Part shown: positions 1 through 8,190 of the stretch, one piece after another
How the letters are laid out: each line of letters opens with the position of its first letter
How positions within the stretch are numbered: position 1 is the first letter of the stretch
Assembly: GCA_002449145.1 (NCBI GenBank)
Contig: DKCG01000042.1
Span: 26,635 to 50,037, forward strand
Direction of reading: 5' to 3'
Length of the DNA stretch: 23,403 bases
Source: Christensenella sp. UBA6880
GTDB taxonomy: Bacteria; Bacillota; Clostridia; Christensenellales; CAG-917
Notes under the pieces: generated by a model
The model's database searches: none
Told to the model about the DNA's origin: nothing
The model's input: the letters and a program-made list of their open reading frames with translations, nothing else
Made by a program: the position numbers and the translations under genes

Positions 1-1826
1 GCACGGTAAATTACGATTCCGCAAAAACGACCTACAAGAGCGAGAGCGGACAAGATCTCTACATCCTCGTTTACGTGACCACGCAAACGCTCAACGCAAG
101 TTGGAATGCGGACAACGTAAACTACACGTACAGAGGCGGCAACGTCGCGGTTGAGGCAACTCTCACAAGCGGCGTCGAAGGCAACGGCGCAACGGCGAAG
201 GTAGACGTCACCGTACACGTCAACAACAGCAGAGTAAGCGGTGAAGCAACGCTCGTAGAGGGCGACACTTGCGGTTTGTTGCAGAACGGCAAATTCGTAA
301 TCGACCCGTACGCAAACAGCAATGTCTTTGCAAGAAAGTCGGGCTACAGCGGCGACCGTTATGAAAAATCTTCCGTCGCAACTTCGGGCTACGTCAAGAA
401 CAACCTCGACGGCACGTACAAACTCGTTGACGGACAATACGTCGAGTTGAGCGCGGACGAACTCAACAGAGATTACGCAAACTTCCCGACCAGACTCACC
501 GTCACGCTCACGAACGGCACCAAGGTCAACGTGCCCGTAACGTGGGACTTCAGCGGCGTCAACGTAACGTATGCGGGCGGCGAATACTACGCGTACGCAA
601 TCGTCAACTACGACGGCGCGTACAACTACAAGGCAACGGATTCGTCCTCTGCAAACGAAGTCGGCACGCAACGTATCAGATTCAGCGTCAAGGTTCTTGA
701 CAGAAGCGTAGAAAGCATTGCCAACGACAGTGAACTTCAAAAACTCACGGGTTACGCTCTTGCAACCAACAAGACCTATATCAATCCGTACGAGTATATC
801 AAACCCACGATGCCCACCGAACTCTCTCTCAATGAGCGTCAAGCAGACGGAAGCGTCAAGGCTATGACGTACTCGACGAGAAGCGATACGAGAACGCTCG
901 TATGGTCTTACGACGAGTTCAGACCTTCCTACAACGGCGGCTTGATTTACGTCACCGCAAAACTTATCGGTATCGACGGAAACGTCCAAGAATACAAGAT
1001 TCCGTTCCTCGTCCAAAAGATGGAAGCAACGGCAATCAAAGAGGCTCAAATCACAGTCGGCTCGAACGGCGTGACCAAACTTACGGCAAAGACGGGCGGT
1101 TACAGTTCAACCATCGAGTCGGGCGTTGCCCAAGAGTCGTTCAGCATCGATCCCAACGATCCGACCAGATTGTCTTTGCCGTACACCTATATTGCGACGT
1201 TCAACGTCTACAATCCGACGTTCAATGCGGCAGACGGCACGGTTACGTATTCGACGACGGCGTCCACGACGAAGGACATCGAGTTCTTCTACGCAATTGT
1301 TTCTATGCCTGCGGACGAGCAATACACCGTCACGTCAAGCGGAATCACGACGAGCGCAAGCGGCAACACCGCAACGATTCAACTCGGCGACCAAGAACGT
1401 ATCTCGGTGACGGTGGTCCAAACAAACGCAAACCTCGCCCCGACGATTTCGAGCGCAAAAGGATTGCACAGCGGCACGACGCTCAAAACGACGACGACCG
1501 TAAGCGGCAAAAGAGTCAACGTCGTTTGGTTCGGCACGGCATATGTGTACAACAACGCTTCAGACACCAAGGTGGTTGCAAGTTATGCGGTTATGTTCTC
1601 GTCGGCAGGCTCAAGCCTCACGCTTCCCACGTCCACACGCAAGGTAGTCTACAAACTCTATGCGGCGGTAGGCACGGTCGTTGACAGCAGCGGCACGGTC
1701 GTCACCACCAAAAAGGCAGATAAAGACTTTGCAAACTCGCACAGCGCAGTTGAAGTCGGACAAACAATACCCGAAGCCCAAGCAATCAGCGACCTTGAAA
1801 CGATAACGTGGAATCCGAGAGTATAA
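1..1826 (+). CDS. Large secreted/surface protein with Ig-like domains (5' end outside window)
   Basis: The reading frame is open from base 3, so at least 607 residues are visible and the true start lies upstream; the GTG at 75 is only an internal Val. The protein is rich in Thr, Ser, Val, Asn and Gly and built of beta-strand-like segments. Around residues 134-182, counted from base 75, a stretch with TLTNGTKVNVPVTWDFSGV resembles bacterial Ig-like group 4 domains (a 'T-x-sDGt-x-v-x-V-x-W-D' pattern). Other repeats of similar size are too diverged to delimit. The C-terminus ends ITWNPRV. No LPXTG motif, transmembrane anchor, SLH or choline-binding repeat is visible, so how it stays on the cell is unclear. 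Codons strongly favour C-ending Asn, Asp and Tyr, which suggests good expression. A surface or adhesin-like role is inferred from composition and the Ig-like fold only. Confidence 0.75.
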   Translation, partial: TVNYDSAKTTYKSESGQDLYILVYVTTQTLNASWNADNVNYTYRGGNVAVEATLTSGVEGNGATAKVDVTVHVNNSRVSGEATLVEGDTCGLLQNGKFVIDPYANSNVFARKSGYSGDRYEKSSVATSGYVKNNLDGTYKLVDGQYVELSADELNRDYANFPTRLTVTLTNGTKVNVPVTWDFSGVNVTYAGGEYYAYAIVNYDGAYNYKATDSSSANEVGTQRIRFSVKVLDRSVESIANDSELQKLTGYALATNKTYINPYEYIKPTMPTELSLNERQADGSVKAMTYSTRSDTRTLVWSYDEFRPSYNGGLIYVTAKLIGIDGNVQEYKIPFLVQKMEATAIKEAQITVGSNGVTKLTAKTGGYSSTIESGVAQESFSIDPNDPTRLSLPYTYIATFNVYNPTFNAADGTVTYSTTASTTKDIEFFYAIVSMPADEQYTVTSSGITTSASGNTATIQLGDQERISVTVVQTNANLAPTISSAKGLHSGTTLKTTTTVSGKRVNVVWFGTAYVYNNASDTKVVASYAVMFSSAGSSLTLPTSTRKVVYKLYAAVGTVVDSSGTVVTTKKADKDFANSHSAVEVGQTIPEAQAISDLETITWNPRV

Positions 1827-1863
1827 CGCCTTATCGAAACCGCATTAACGCAAAACGATACGC

Positions 1864-1893
1864 AAAAGCCTCGCTCACGGCGAGGCTTTTCGT
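1864..1893 (+). terminator. Intrinsic terminator of the Ig-like surface protein gene
   Basis: An 11-bp stem, AAAAGCCTCGC (1864-1874) with GCGAGGCTTTT (1880-1890), closes a 5-nt loop 38 bases after the stop codon. The T tract is short (four T, then CG, then TTT). Confidence 0.8.
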
Positions 1894-2076
1894 TTCTTGC
1901 AAATGGTTTTTTCGTAAAATCCGAATGCGAAGTATCGACATAATAATACGACGTATCGACATAATCTGGCGGCAATAAAATATACGAAAAGCGAGCAAAA
2001 AATCAACGAAATATGCCGTTTTTCGTTAAGTTTGGCGTGCATTTTGAAAACAACGGGGCGCAAATATAAAATTTTA
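1894..2076. other. A/T-rich intergenic stretch with a 13-bp direct repeat
   Basis: No gene is visible between the terminator and the next promoter. GTATCGACATAAT occurs twice (1932-1944 and 1953-1965) exactly 21 bp apart, two helical turns, 110-145 bp upstream of the SPFH gene's -35 box. It could be a pair of binding sites; nothing else is recognised here. Confidence 0.4.
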
Positions 2077-2104
2077 TTGAAAATATCGCCGCTTGTGATA
2101 TAAT
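2077..2104 (+). promoter_or_regulatory. Extended -10 promoter of the SPFH/zinc-ribbon operon
   Basis: TTGAAA (2077-2082), a 16-nt spacer and TATAAT (2099-2104) preceded by TGA, i.e. a TGN extended -10. The ribosome binding site GGAGG (2122-2126) and ATG 2132 follow closely, giving a short leader. Confidence 0.75.
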
Positions 2105-2131
2105 ACATATAATAAAGCAACGGAGGCACGT

Positions 2132-3247
2132 ATGGGACTCATCAAAAGACAACTTCTCAAAGTTATAAGTTGGGAAGACAGTTCTCAAAATACATTAGTT
2201 CATAAATTCGAATATGACGACAGATATGCGATTATGAAAGGGTCGGAACTCATCGTTCGCCCGTCGCAAGCCGCCATATTCGTGTATCGCGGAAGCGTAT
2301 GCGACGTTTTCACCGAAGGCAGTTGGAAACTCGACGAAGGTTCTACGCCCGTGCTCACCGCGCTCGCAAACTGGAAATATGCGTTTGAAAACCCCAAGCA
2401 AATCGATGTTTATTACGTCAGTTTGAAGCGTTTTACTCAAATGAAGTGGGGCACGCCCAATCCCGTTATGATGCGCGACAAGGACTTCGGAATGATTCGC
2501 ATCGCAGGTCACGGCGAGTATTCCTTCCACGTTATGAATCCGCAACTCTTTATGAAAGAGATTTTCGGCGCAACGCATTCCTACAAGACCGAGGACATCG
2601 AGGAACATCTCAAATCTTTGGTGCTTGCTCAACTTACGGATATGCTCGGCGAATGTGAGATTCCCGCGCTCGAACTTGCGGCAAACTACCTTGAAATCGG
2701 CGACACCGTATGCAAGGAAGTGAAGCCCAGATTCAACGAACTCGGACTTGACATCGATTCCGTCATCGTGCGCAACTTCAAGTTGCCCGAATCCGTCGAA
2801 AAGGCGATGGACCAACGCACCACGCTCGGCGTATTCGACGGCAAGATGGGCGAGTACGCTCAATACGAATCCGTGCAAGCAATGCGCGACGCGGCAAAGA
2901 ACCCCGGAATGGGCGGTATGTTCGGCGCGGCGGGTATCGGTCTCGGAATGGGCGCAAGAGTGGGCAATCAATTTGCGCAAAACCTCGACGAAGCGCAAAC
3001 GCAAAAAATCAAATGCGCAAAATGCGGCGCGTCCGTCAAAGCGGGGGCGAAATTCTGTCCCGAATGCGGCGCAAAGGTCGGCGCAGAGGCAACCGTAAAA
3101 TGCTCTAAATGCGGCGCAAGCGTTCCGCAAGGCGCAAAATTCTGCCCCGAATGCGGGCAACCGATGAACGCCGTATGCCCCAAGTGCGGCGCAAAAGTTA
3201 AATCGGGTATGAAATTCTGCCCCGAATGTGGCGCAAAAATCGGCTGA
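2132..3247 (+). CDS. SPFH/Band-7 domain protein with three C-terminal zinc ribbons (YdjI-like)
   Basis: 371 residues from ATG 2132 after GGAGG. The N-terminal two thirds (about 20-255) matches SPFH/Band-7 proteins of the 'virion core protein' group to which Bacillus YdjI belongs. A Gly/Met-rich linker (about 255-283) follows. The tail holds three CxxC-x10-CxxC zinc ribbons: C295/C298/C309/C312, C324/C327/C338/C341 and C349/C352/C363/C366, each with a KFCPECG signature. No signal peptide or transmembrane helix is seen, so membrane contact is probably through the SPFH domain or a partner. In Bacillus the family helps attach PspA to the membrane under envelope stress. Here the next gene, 27 nt downstream, is the YdjG-like partner, which supports the same kind of complex, but no pspA is in the window. 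Family assignment is firm; the exact role is inferred. Confidence 0.85.
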   Translation: MGLIKRQLLKVISWEDSSQNTLVHKFEYDDRYAIMKGSELIVRPSQAAIFVYRGSVCDVFTEGSWKLDEGSTPVLTALANWKYAFENPKQIDVYYVSLKRFTQMKWGTPNPVMMRDKDFGMIRIAGHGEYSFHVMNPQLFMKEIFGATHSYKTEDIEEHLKSLVLAQLTDMLGECEIPALELAANYLEIGDTVCKEVKPRFNELGLDIDSVIVRNFKLPESVEKAMDQRTTLGVFDGKMGEYAQYESVQAMRDAAKNPGMGGMFGAAGIGLGMGARVGNQFAQNLDEAQTQKIKCAKCGASVKAGAKFCPECGAKVGAEATVKCSKCGASVPQGAKFCPECGQPMNAVCPKCGAKVKSGMKFCPECGAKIG

Positions 3248-3274
3248 TAAAGGATAAAACGGACTTAAACACGT

Positions 3275-4348
3275 ATGGCAAATGATTTCGATTACAACGT
3301 TTCGGCGGTCGTAAAGTGCCAAAACTGCGGCGCGGATATGGTTTACGACCCCGAAAAAGGCGCGCTTCATTGCTCGTATTGTGACGCAACTCGCACAATC
3401 GACAAAAGAGTGTGCTTCAAGCGCGATTACTCTCAAGCACTCGACGAGGGCGAGGTCAAATTCGACGATTCGACCTACAAATGCCCCAACTGCGGCGCGG
3501 AAGTCAAACTCGCGCCTTTCGACACTGCAATAAAATGCCCTTATTGCGGCGGTACGAACGTTGTCGAACTCGAAGATATGAAAGGGCTTAAACCCGACAG
3601 TATTCTTCCGTTTGCGCTTTCAAAAAATCAGGCTTCGGAAGCGGGCAAAAAGTGGATAAAAAAGAAGATATTTGCACCTATTAAACTAAAAAAGAGTTTT
3701 AAGGTGGAAAACTTCAAGGGCGTATATATTCCGTCCTATGCGTTCACGACCAACGCCGATTCCACTTACGACGGTCGACTGGGCGAACGCCGCACGAGAA
3801 CCGTCGGAAGCGGCAAGGACCGCCATATCGAAACATACATAGAGTGGTACGACGTCAACGGCTCGACAAGCAACTTCTTTGAGGACGTGGCGGTCGAGGC
3901 AAGCACGCAACTCAATCAAAAAGAGTTGAACAAAATCTTGCCCTACGACACCGACAATCTCGAAGCGTACAACAAAGACTACATCGCAGGCTTTTCGGCA
4001 GAGAAGTACGACACCTCGCTCAAAGACGGATTCGACATTGCAAAAGGTCAGATGGACGACACCATTCGCAAGCGCATAATCGACGGCTACGGCGCGGACG
4101 TGGTGGACTATCTCAACGTGCACACCTTGTACAAAGGCACTGCGTTCCACTATATGATGTTGCCGCTTTGGGTCTGTGCGTACGTGTACCGCAAAAAAGG
4201 CTATCGTTTCATCATCAACGGAAGAACCGGCAAGTCCACGGGCAAATCGCCCGTATCGCCGCTTAAAGTCGCAATCGCGGTGCTTTTGGCAGTCGGTATA
4301 GTCGCGTTAATCGCGTGGGCGGTGCTGACGGGACAGTTTGAAACCTAA
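3275..4348 (+). CDS. Membrane-anchored double zinc-ribbon protein (TFIIB-type zinc ribbon, YdjG-like)
   Basis: 357 residues. Two N-terminal zinc ribbons use C15/C18/C33/C36 and C70/C73/C88/C91. They are followed by a conserved GLKPDSILPFALSKNQA stretch and a soluble domain with the YIPSYAFTTNADSTYDG region typical of the YdjG-type family. Near the C-terminus one transmembrane helix (about 331-352) ends in a short GQFET tail, so the protein is probably tail-anchored with its zinc ribbons in the cytoplasm. The start ATG 3275 has only a weak Shine-Dalgarno (CGGA about 11 nt upstream), and the gene lies 27 nt behind the SPFH gene, so it is probably translated from the same transcript. In Bacillus, YdjG works with YdjH and YdjI in placing PspA at the membrane. 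A membrane-stress scaffold is therefore the best guess; the biochemical activity is unknown. Confidence 0.8.
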   Translation: MANDFDYNVSAVVKCQNCGADMVYDPEKGALHCSYCDATRTIDKRVCFKRDYSQALDEGEVKFDDSTYKCPNCGAEVKLAPFDTAIKCPYCGGTNVVELEDMKGLKPDSILPFALSKNQASEAGKKWIKKKIFAPIKLKKSFKVENFKGVYIPSYAFTTNADSTYDGRLGERRTRTVGSGKDRHIETYIEWYDVNGSTSNFFEDVAVEASTQLNQKELNKILPYDTDNLEAYNKDYIAGFSAEKYDTSLKDGFDIAKGQMDDTIRKRIIDGYGADVVDYLNVHTLYKGTAFHYMMLPLWVCAYVYRKKGYRFIINGRTGKSTGKSPVSPLKVAIAVLLAVGIVALIAWAVLTGQFET

Positions 4349-4520
4349 TCCGCAGTCGAAAAGCGTAAAACGCAATACGAAAACGCTAAATTGCAAATCG
4401 TAAGGCGAAAGGTTAAAGTCGTAAAACAACAGCATCGAAAGCGCAAAACCACAAGTCGCAAAGCGGCTTGAAACGAACGAAAATAATTAAAATTTATATA
4501 TCTTTACGGAGGTAAAAACA

Positions 4521-4721
4521 ATGGTAACAAAAGATATGCTCATCATCGACGTACTCGCACAAGGCGACCCCGACAAACTCGCAGAAGTGTTGCAAGAGAG
4601 CGGAATGCACTGCTTGCATTGTATGCTCGCGCACGGCGAAACTCTCGAAGAAGCGGCGGCGGTTCACGGAATCAACGTGGACGAACTCGTTGCAAAACTC
4701 AATGCGGTTATCGAAAAATAA
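4521..4721 (+). CDS. DUF1858 redox-disulfide mini-protein
   Basis: 66 residues after a clear GGAGG (4508-4512). The whole protein is one DUF1858 domain, the 'hybrid-cluster-protein-associated redox disulfide' family. It begins with a helical segment (VTKDMLIIDVLAQ), has the hallmark GMHCLHC with C31 and C34 as a CxxC pair, and ends with a short helical bundle (LEEAAAVHGINVDELVAKL). Family members occur alone or fused to redox proteins; the CxxC is thought to be redox-active, but no reaction is established. It stands alone, with its own leader and a strong terminator, so its partner is not shown by context. Confidence 0.85.
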   Translation: MVTKDMLIIDVLAQGDPDKLAEVLQESGMHCLHCMLAHGETLEEAAAVHGINVDELVAKLNAVIEK

Positions 4722-4758
4722 CGTTATAAGCGCATAGAGAAAACGCCAAAAAACATAG

Positions 4759-4787
4759 AAAAAACGCCGTTTTTTCGGCGTTTTTTT
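4759..4787. terminator. Bidirectional intrinsic terminator between the DUF1858 gene and spmB
   Basis: Stem AAAAAACGCCG (4759-4769) with CGGCGTTTTTT (4776-4786), loop TTTTTT, then a seven-T run ending at 4787. The six A on the left arm give a T run on the other strand, so it can also serve convergent spmB. Confidence 0.85.
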
Positions 4788-4873
4788 ATGTCGTTTTGCG
4801 CAAGTCGCTTTTATATCTCCATATTCGGTTTTGTCTTTATCCTTGTTTTAATTTTTAGGGTTTTCGTAGTTTT

Positions 4874-5386
4874 TCACATAAAGCGGCAGAGTGCGCACGC
4901 GATGAGAGCGCCCAAAAGAGTGCAGAAAAGCGATACGGGGATAGCGTAGCGCAACTTCTTGACCTTGCACGCAGAGAAGTAAACGGCGGATATATAGAAT
5001 ATGGTTTCGCTGCCGCCCGCTATCACCGAAGCGCACCTTGCGATATACGAATCCGCGCCGTATTTTGTTATTATATCTTCGAGTATCGCAATCGAGCCGT
5101 TGCCCGAAAGGGGAACGAGCAAGATTATTTCGGTAACCTCGCTCGGTATGCCGATATACGAAAGAGGCTTTGCAAGCCACCCCGAAATTATGCTCGAAAG
5201 TCCGCTTGCTTTGAACATTTCTATGCACACGAATATGGACGCGATATAGGGGAAAATGTCAATTATGAGGTCAAGTCCGTCCTTTGCGCCGAGCAAAAAA
5301 CAGTCGTATACTTTCACCTTTTTGACGATGCAAACTATGATGAGAAGTATGAGAAGAGAGGGCAGTATATACATACTTACGCTCAT
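4874..5386 (-). CDS. spmB: Spore maturation protein B
   Basis: 170 residues, close to the usual SpmB size. Several hydrophobic helices mark an integral membrane protein of the nucleoside-recognition ('Gate') domain family. The conserved core around LVPLSGNGSIAILEDII and the GGSETIFYISAVYF segment are typical of SpmB. SpmA and SpmB together are needed for full spore-core dehydration and heat resistance in Bacillus and Clostridium; the transported molecule is not known. Its ATG (5384-5386) overlaps the spmA stop by four bases (ATGA), so translation is coupled. Confidence 0.92.
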   Translation of the reverse strand: MSVSMYILPSLLILLIIVCIVKKVKVYDCFLLGAKDGLDLIIDIFPYIASIFVCIEMFKASGLSSIISGWLAKPLSYIGIPSEVTEIILLVPLSGNGSIAILEDIITKYGADSYIARCASVIAGGSETIFYISAVYFSACKVKKLRYAIPVSLFCTLLGALIACALCRFM

Positions 5387-6042
5387 ATTCCACCTCTTTG
5401 AGATTTTACACTATGCTTGCATAAGGAGGGTTTTATTTTGCGATTTACGCTAAATAAAGTGCTTGTTTTGTCGTACGAATCGTTTTTACTCTTTTTTAGC
5501 GAAAACACTTTGCAAAGAATCGTTCCGCACAAAGTGGCTATGCCGCTGGATATTAAAGTGGGCAAAATCACGTCGGACGGACTTTGCGAATTTGCGCTTG
5601 CTCTAAGTGCAATCACGGTTGCGGGAATGAGTTGAATTGACGTTGCGTTTATCACGAGCAACATAATCATATTGCCGGTTGCTCTGTCGCTTCCGTCGCT
5701 CATCGCGCTCATCGCTTTTATGCCTGCGGGGGTTGCCACGCCGCCCATTCCGAACATATTTGCGGCAAGATTGATGCAAATTTTGTCGTATGCCTCGTCA
5801 GATTCGTTTTTGAAAATCTTGCACACTACGGGGCGCAGAAGTTTCGACAGTTTTTTGTCGAGGGCGGTTGCTTCCACCATTTTCAGAACGGACAGCCACA
5901 CGGCGTATATCGCGCAAAGTTTGAAGGAAAGTTCGATTGCGCCGCGCACGCCTTCTATCATCGTGGGAAAGGCGGATTCGGGGGATGTTATTGTCATCAG
6001 CACCAAAGATATTGCCGTTATCAGCAGAAATGCAACGTTCAT
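5383..6042 (-). CDS. spmA: Spore maturation protein A
   Basis: 219 residues from the ATG at 6042. I preferred this start because the protein then opens directly with the first membrane helix (MNVAFLLITAISLVLM), as in known SpmA. An ATG at 6072 and a GTG at 6078 would add 10-12 mostly basic residues. No start has a well-placed Shine-Dalgarno; the nearest GAGG lies 18 nt upstream of 6042. Family hallmarks are the LAANMFGMGGVATPAGIKAM segment and the NATSIQLIPATVIALR helix of the Gate-domain family. The last 40 or so residues (from about SLKKSKNDSYDK) are hydrophilic, basic and longer than in Bacillus SpmA. It is the first gene of the spmA-spmB pair, divergent from metG. Confidence 0.88.
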   Translation of the reverse strand: MNVAFLLITAISLVLMTITSPESAFPTMIEGVRGAIELSFKLCAIYAVWLSVLKMVEATALDKKLSKLLRPVVCKIFKNESDEAYDKICINLAANMFGMGGVATPAGIKAMSAMSDGSDRATGNMIMLLVINATSIQLIPATVIALRASANSQSPSDVILPTLISSGIATLCGTILCKVFSLKKSKNDSYDKTSTLFSVNRKIKPSLCKHSVKSQRGGI

Positions 6043-6085
6043 ACGATATTGTATTTTTCGCCTCGCGCGCATATGCACTTATGAT

Positions 6086-6114
6086 TTACTTTTATAAATA
6101 AAAGATGTATAATG
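6086..6114 (+). promoter_or_regulatory. Probable promoter of metG
   Basis: TTACTT (6086-6091), a 17-nt spacer and a perfect TATAAT (6109-6114). The -35 is poor. A leader of about 45 nt leads to GAGGTGA and ATG 6165. Confidence 0.5.
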
Positions 6115-6164
6115 TATAAATCAATCCAAAAGGCGGACATCATTAGTCTGCCGACGAGGTGAAC

Positions 6165-8183
6165 ATGCAAGACAAAAAGAAATTTTATATGACCACGGCA
6201 ATCGCCTACGCTTCGGGCAAACCCCACATCGGAAACACCTACGAAATCGTGTTCTCCGACCTCGTTGCAAGAGCAAAGCGTATGGAAGGTTACGACGTGT
6301 TTTTTCAAACGGGTACGGACGAGCACGGTGAAAAAATCGAACTCAAAGCACAAGCAGCTGGAATGACGCCCAAAGAATTTGTGGACCAAAAAGCCGCGGA
6401 CATCAAGCGCATATGGGATTTGATGGACACCACCTACGACAAATTTATCCGCACCACCGACAAAGAGCACGAAGAGCAGGTGCAAAAGATATTTGAAAAA
6501 TTCTATAAACAAGGCGACATCTACAAAGGTTCATACAAGGGCTGGTACTGCACGCCTTGCGAATCCTTCTGGACGGAAAGCCAACTCGTAGACGGAAAAT
6601 GCCCCGACTGCGGCGGCAAAGTCGAGATGGCGGAAGAAGAAGCGTATTTCTTCAATATGAGCAAATACGCCGACCGCCTTTTGAAATATTACGACGAACA
6701 CCCCGATTTCATCGTTCCCGTATCCCGCAAAAACGAGATGGTCAACAACTTCTTAAAGCCCGGGCTTCAAGACCTTTGCGTGTCGAGAACGTCGTTCACC
6801 TGGGGTATTCCCGTACCGTTTGACAAACGTCACGTCGTTTACGTCTGGCTCGACGCGCTCACCAACTACATTACGGGCATCGGTTTCGATGCGGACGGCA
6901 ATTCGAGCGACTTGTACAAAAAGGAATGGCCGGCAGACGTGCATATCATAGGCAAAGACATCGTGCGTTTCCACTCGATTTACTGGCCCATTTTCCTTAT
7001 GGCGCTCGGCGAGCCGCTTCCCAAACAGATTTTCGGACATCCGTGGCTGTTGCAAGACGGCGGAAAGATGTCCAAGTCCAAGGGCAACGTCATTTACGCA
7101 GACGACCTCGTGGACTATTTCGGCGTGGACAGCGTGAGATATTTCCTTCTTTCGCAAATGCCTTTCGACAACGACGGCGTGATAAGTTGGGACCTCGTTA
7201 TGGACACCGTAAACAGCGAACTCGTCAACGTGTACGGTAACCTCGTACAACGCACGATTGCTATGACCAACAAGTATTTCGGCGGAATCGTTTGCGACAA
7301 GGGCGTGAGCGAACCCGTTGACGACGAACTTAAATCCGTCGCAAAAGCGGCGCGCGACAAAGTGTTTGCAAATATAGACGCGTACCGTTCGGCGGACGCG
7401 TTGAGCGACATATTCACGGTTTTGCGCAGAGCGAACAAGTATATCGACGAAACGATGCCGTGGGTGCTTGCAAAGGACGAGAGTCAAAAGGACAGACTTG
7501 CAACCGTGCTTTACAACCTCACCGAAACGATTGTGATTTGTGCGAGTTTGCTTGCGCCGTTTATGCCGTCCACCTCTCAAAAAGTGGTCGAGCAATGCGG
7601 AACTACATTGAGAGAGTACGCAGACCTCGACAAATTCGGACTTTTGCAAAACGGCACGAAAGTTGCTGAAAATCCCGCGCACCTCTTTGCAAGAATCGAC
7701 GTTGACAAGGTGAAAAAAGACTTGCTCGCAAAGGGTATCGTAAAAGAGGACAAGCCCGAAGAAACGTCCGAAAAACCCGAAACGAAAGAGGGCGTAAAAG
7801 AGGAAAAGAAAGAAGATAAAAAGGCGGAAAACATCGTCGATTTGAGCGAAATCACAATCGATGACTTTGCAAAGATTCAACTGCGCGTCGGCAAGATTCT
7901 CACTGCCGAAAAGGTTGAAAAAGCCGACAAACTTCTCAAATTTTCCGTGCAGATAGGCGACGATATTCGCACGATAGTGAGCGGAATCGCAAAACACTAT
8001 ACGCCCGAAGAAACGATTGGCAAAAACGTCGTCGTGGTGTACAACTTAAAGCCCGCAAAACTTCGCGGAATAGAGAGCCAAGGTATGCTTCTTTGCGCTT
8101 GCTTTAAGAAAGAGGACGGCAGTGAAGAAGTGGTGCTCGTATCCCCCGAAAAGCCCGTCGAAAGCGGCAGCGTGGTGAGATAA
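6165..8183 (+). CDS. metG: Methionyl-tRNA synthetase with C-terminal tRNA-binding domain
   Basis: 672 residues. It charges tRNA-Met with methionine in the cytoplasm. ATG 6165 is chosen over the in-frame GTG at 6159 because the latter sits inside the Shine-Dalgarno GAGGTGA (6156-6162). The class I signatures are HIGN at 21-24 and KMSKS at 301-305. A zinc knuckle with CTPCESFW and CPDCGG lies in the connecting domain. After the anticodon-binding helices comes a Lys/Glu-rich linker (about 525-560), then an EMAP-II/Trbp111-type OB-fold domain (IQLRVGKILTAEKV through LRGIESQGMLL) that binds tRNA and usually makes the enzyme dimeric. It starts a plus-strand cluster: tatD begins 7 nt after its stop. 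Confidence 0.97.
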   Translation: MQDKKKFYMTTAIAYASGKPHIGNTYEIVFSDLVARAKRMEGYDVFFQTGTDEHGEKIELKAQAAGMTPKEFVDQKAADIKRIWDLMDTTYDKFIRTTDKEHEEQVQKIFEKFYKQGDIYKGSYKGWYCTPCESFWTESQLVDGKCPDCGGKVEMAEEEAYFFNMSKYADRLLKYYDEHPDFIVPVSRKNEMVNNFLKPGLQDLCVSRTSFTWGIPVPFDKRHVVYVWLDALTNYITGIGFDADGNSSDLYKKEWPADVHIIGKDIVRFHSIYWPIFLMALGEPLPKQIFGHPWLLQDGGKMSKSKGNVIYADDLVDYFGVDSVRYFLLSQMPFDNDGVISWDLVMDTVNSELVNVYGNLVQRTIAMTNKYFGGIVCDKGVSEPVDDELKSVAKAARDKVFANIDAYRSADALSDIFTVLRRANKYIDETMPWVLAKDESQKDRLATVLYNLTETIVICASLLAPFMPSTSQKVVEQCGTTLREYADLDKFGLLQNGTKVAENPAHLFARIDVDKVKKDLLAKGIVKEDKPEETSEKPETKEGVKEEKKEDKKAENIVDLSEITIDDFAKIQLRVGKILTAEKVEKADKLLKFSVQIGDDIRTIVSGIAKHYTPEETIGKNVVVVYNLKPAKLRGIESQGMLLCACFKKEDGSEEVVLVSPEKPVESGSVVR

Positions 8184-8190
8184 GGCGGTT

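Noticed and set aside
902..1684. 260-codon frame inside the Ig-like protein gene on the same strand
   Set aside because: It is Arg-rich and without domain features, shifted against the real frame, as expected from biased codons.
4468..4500. Promoter for the DUF1858 gene (TTGAAA plus A/T-rich -10)
   Set aside because: Candidate -10 boxes are 14 or 19 nt or more from TTGAAA and none matches well, so no promoter was called.
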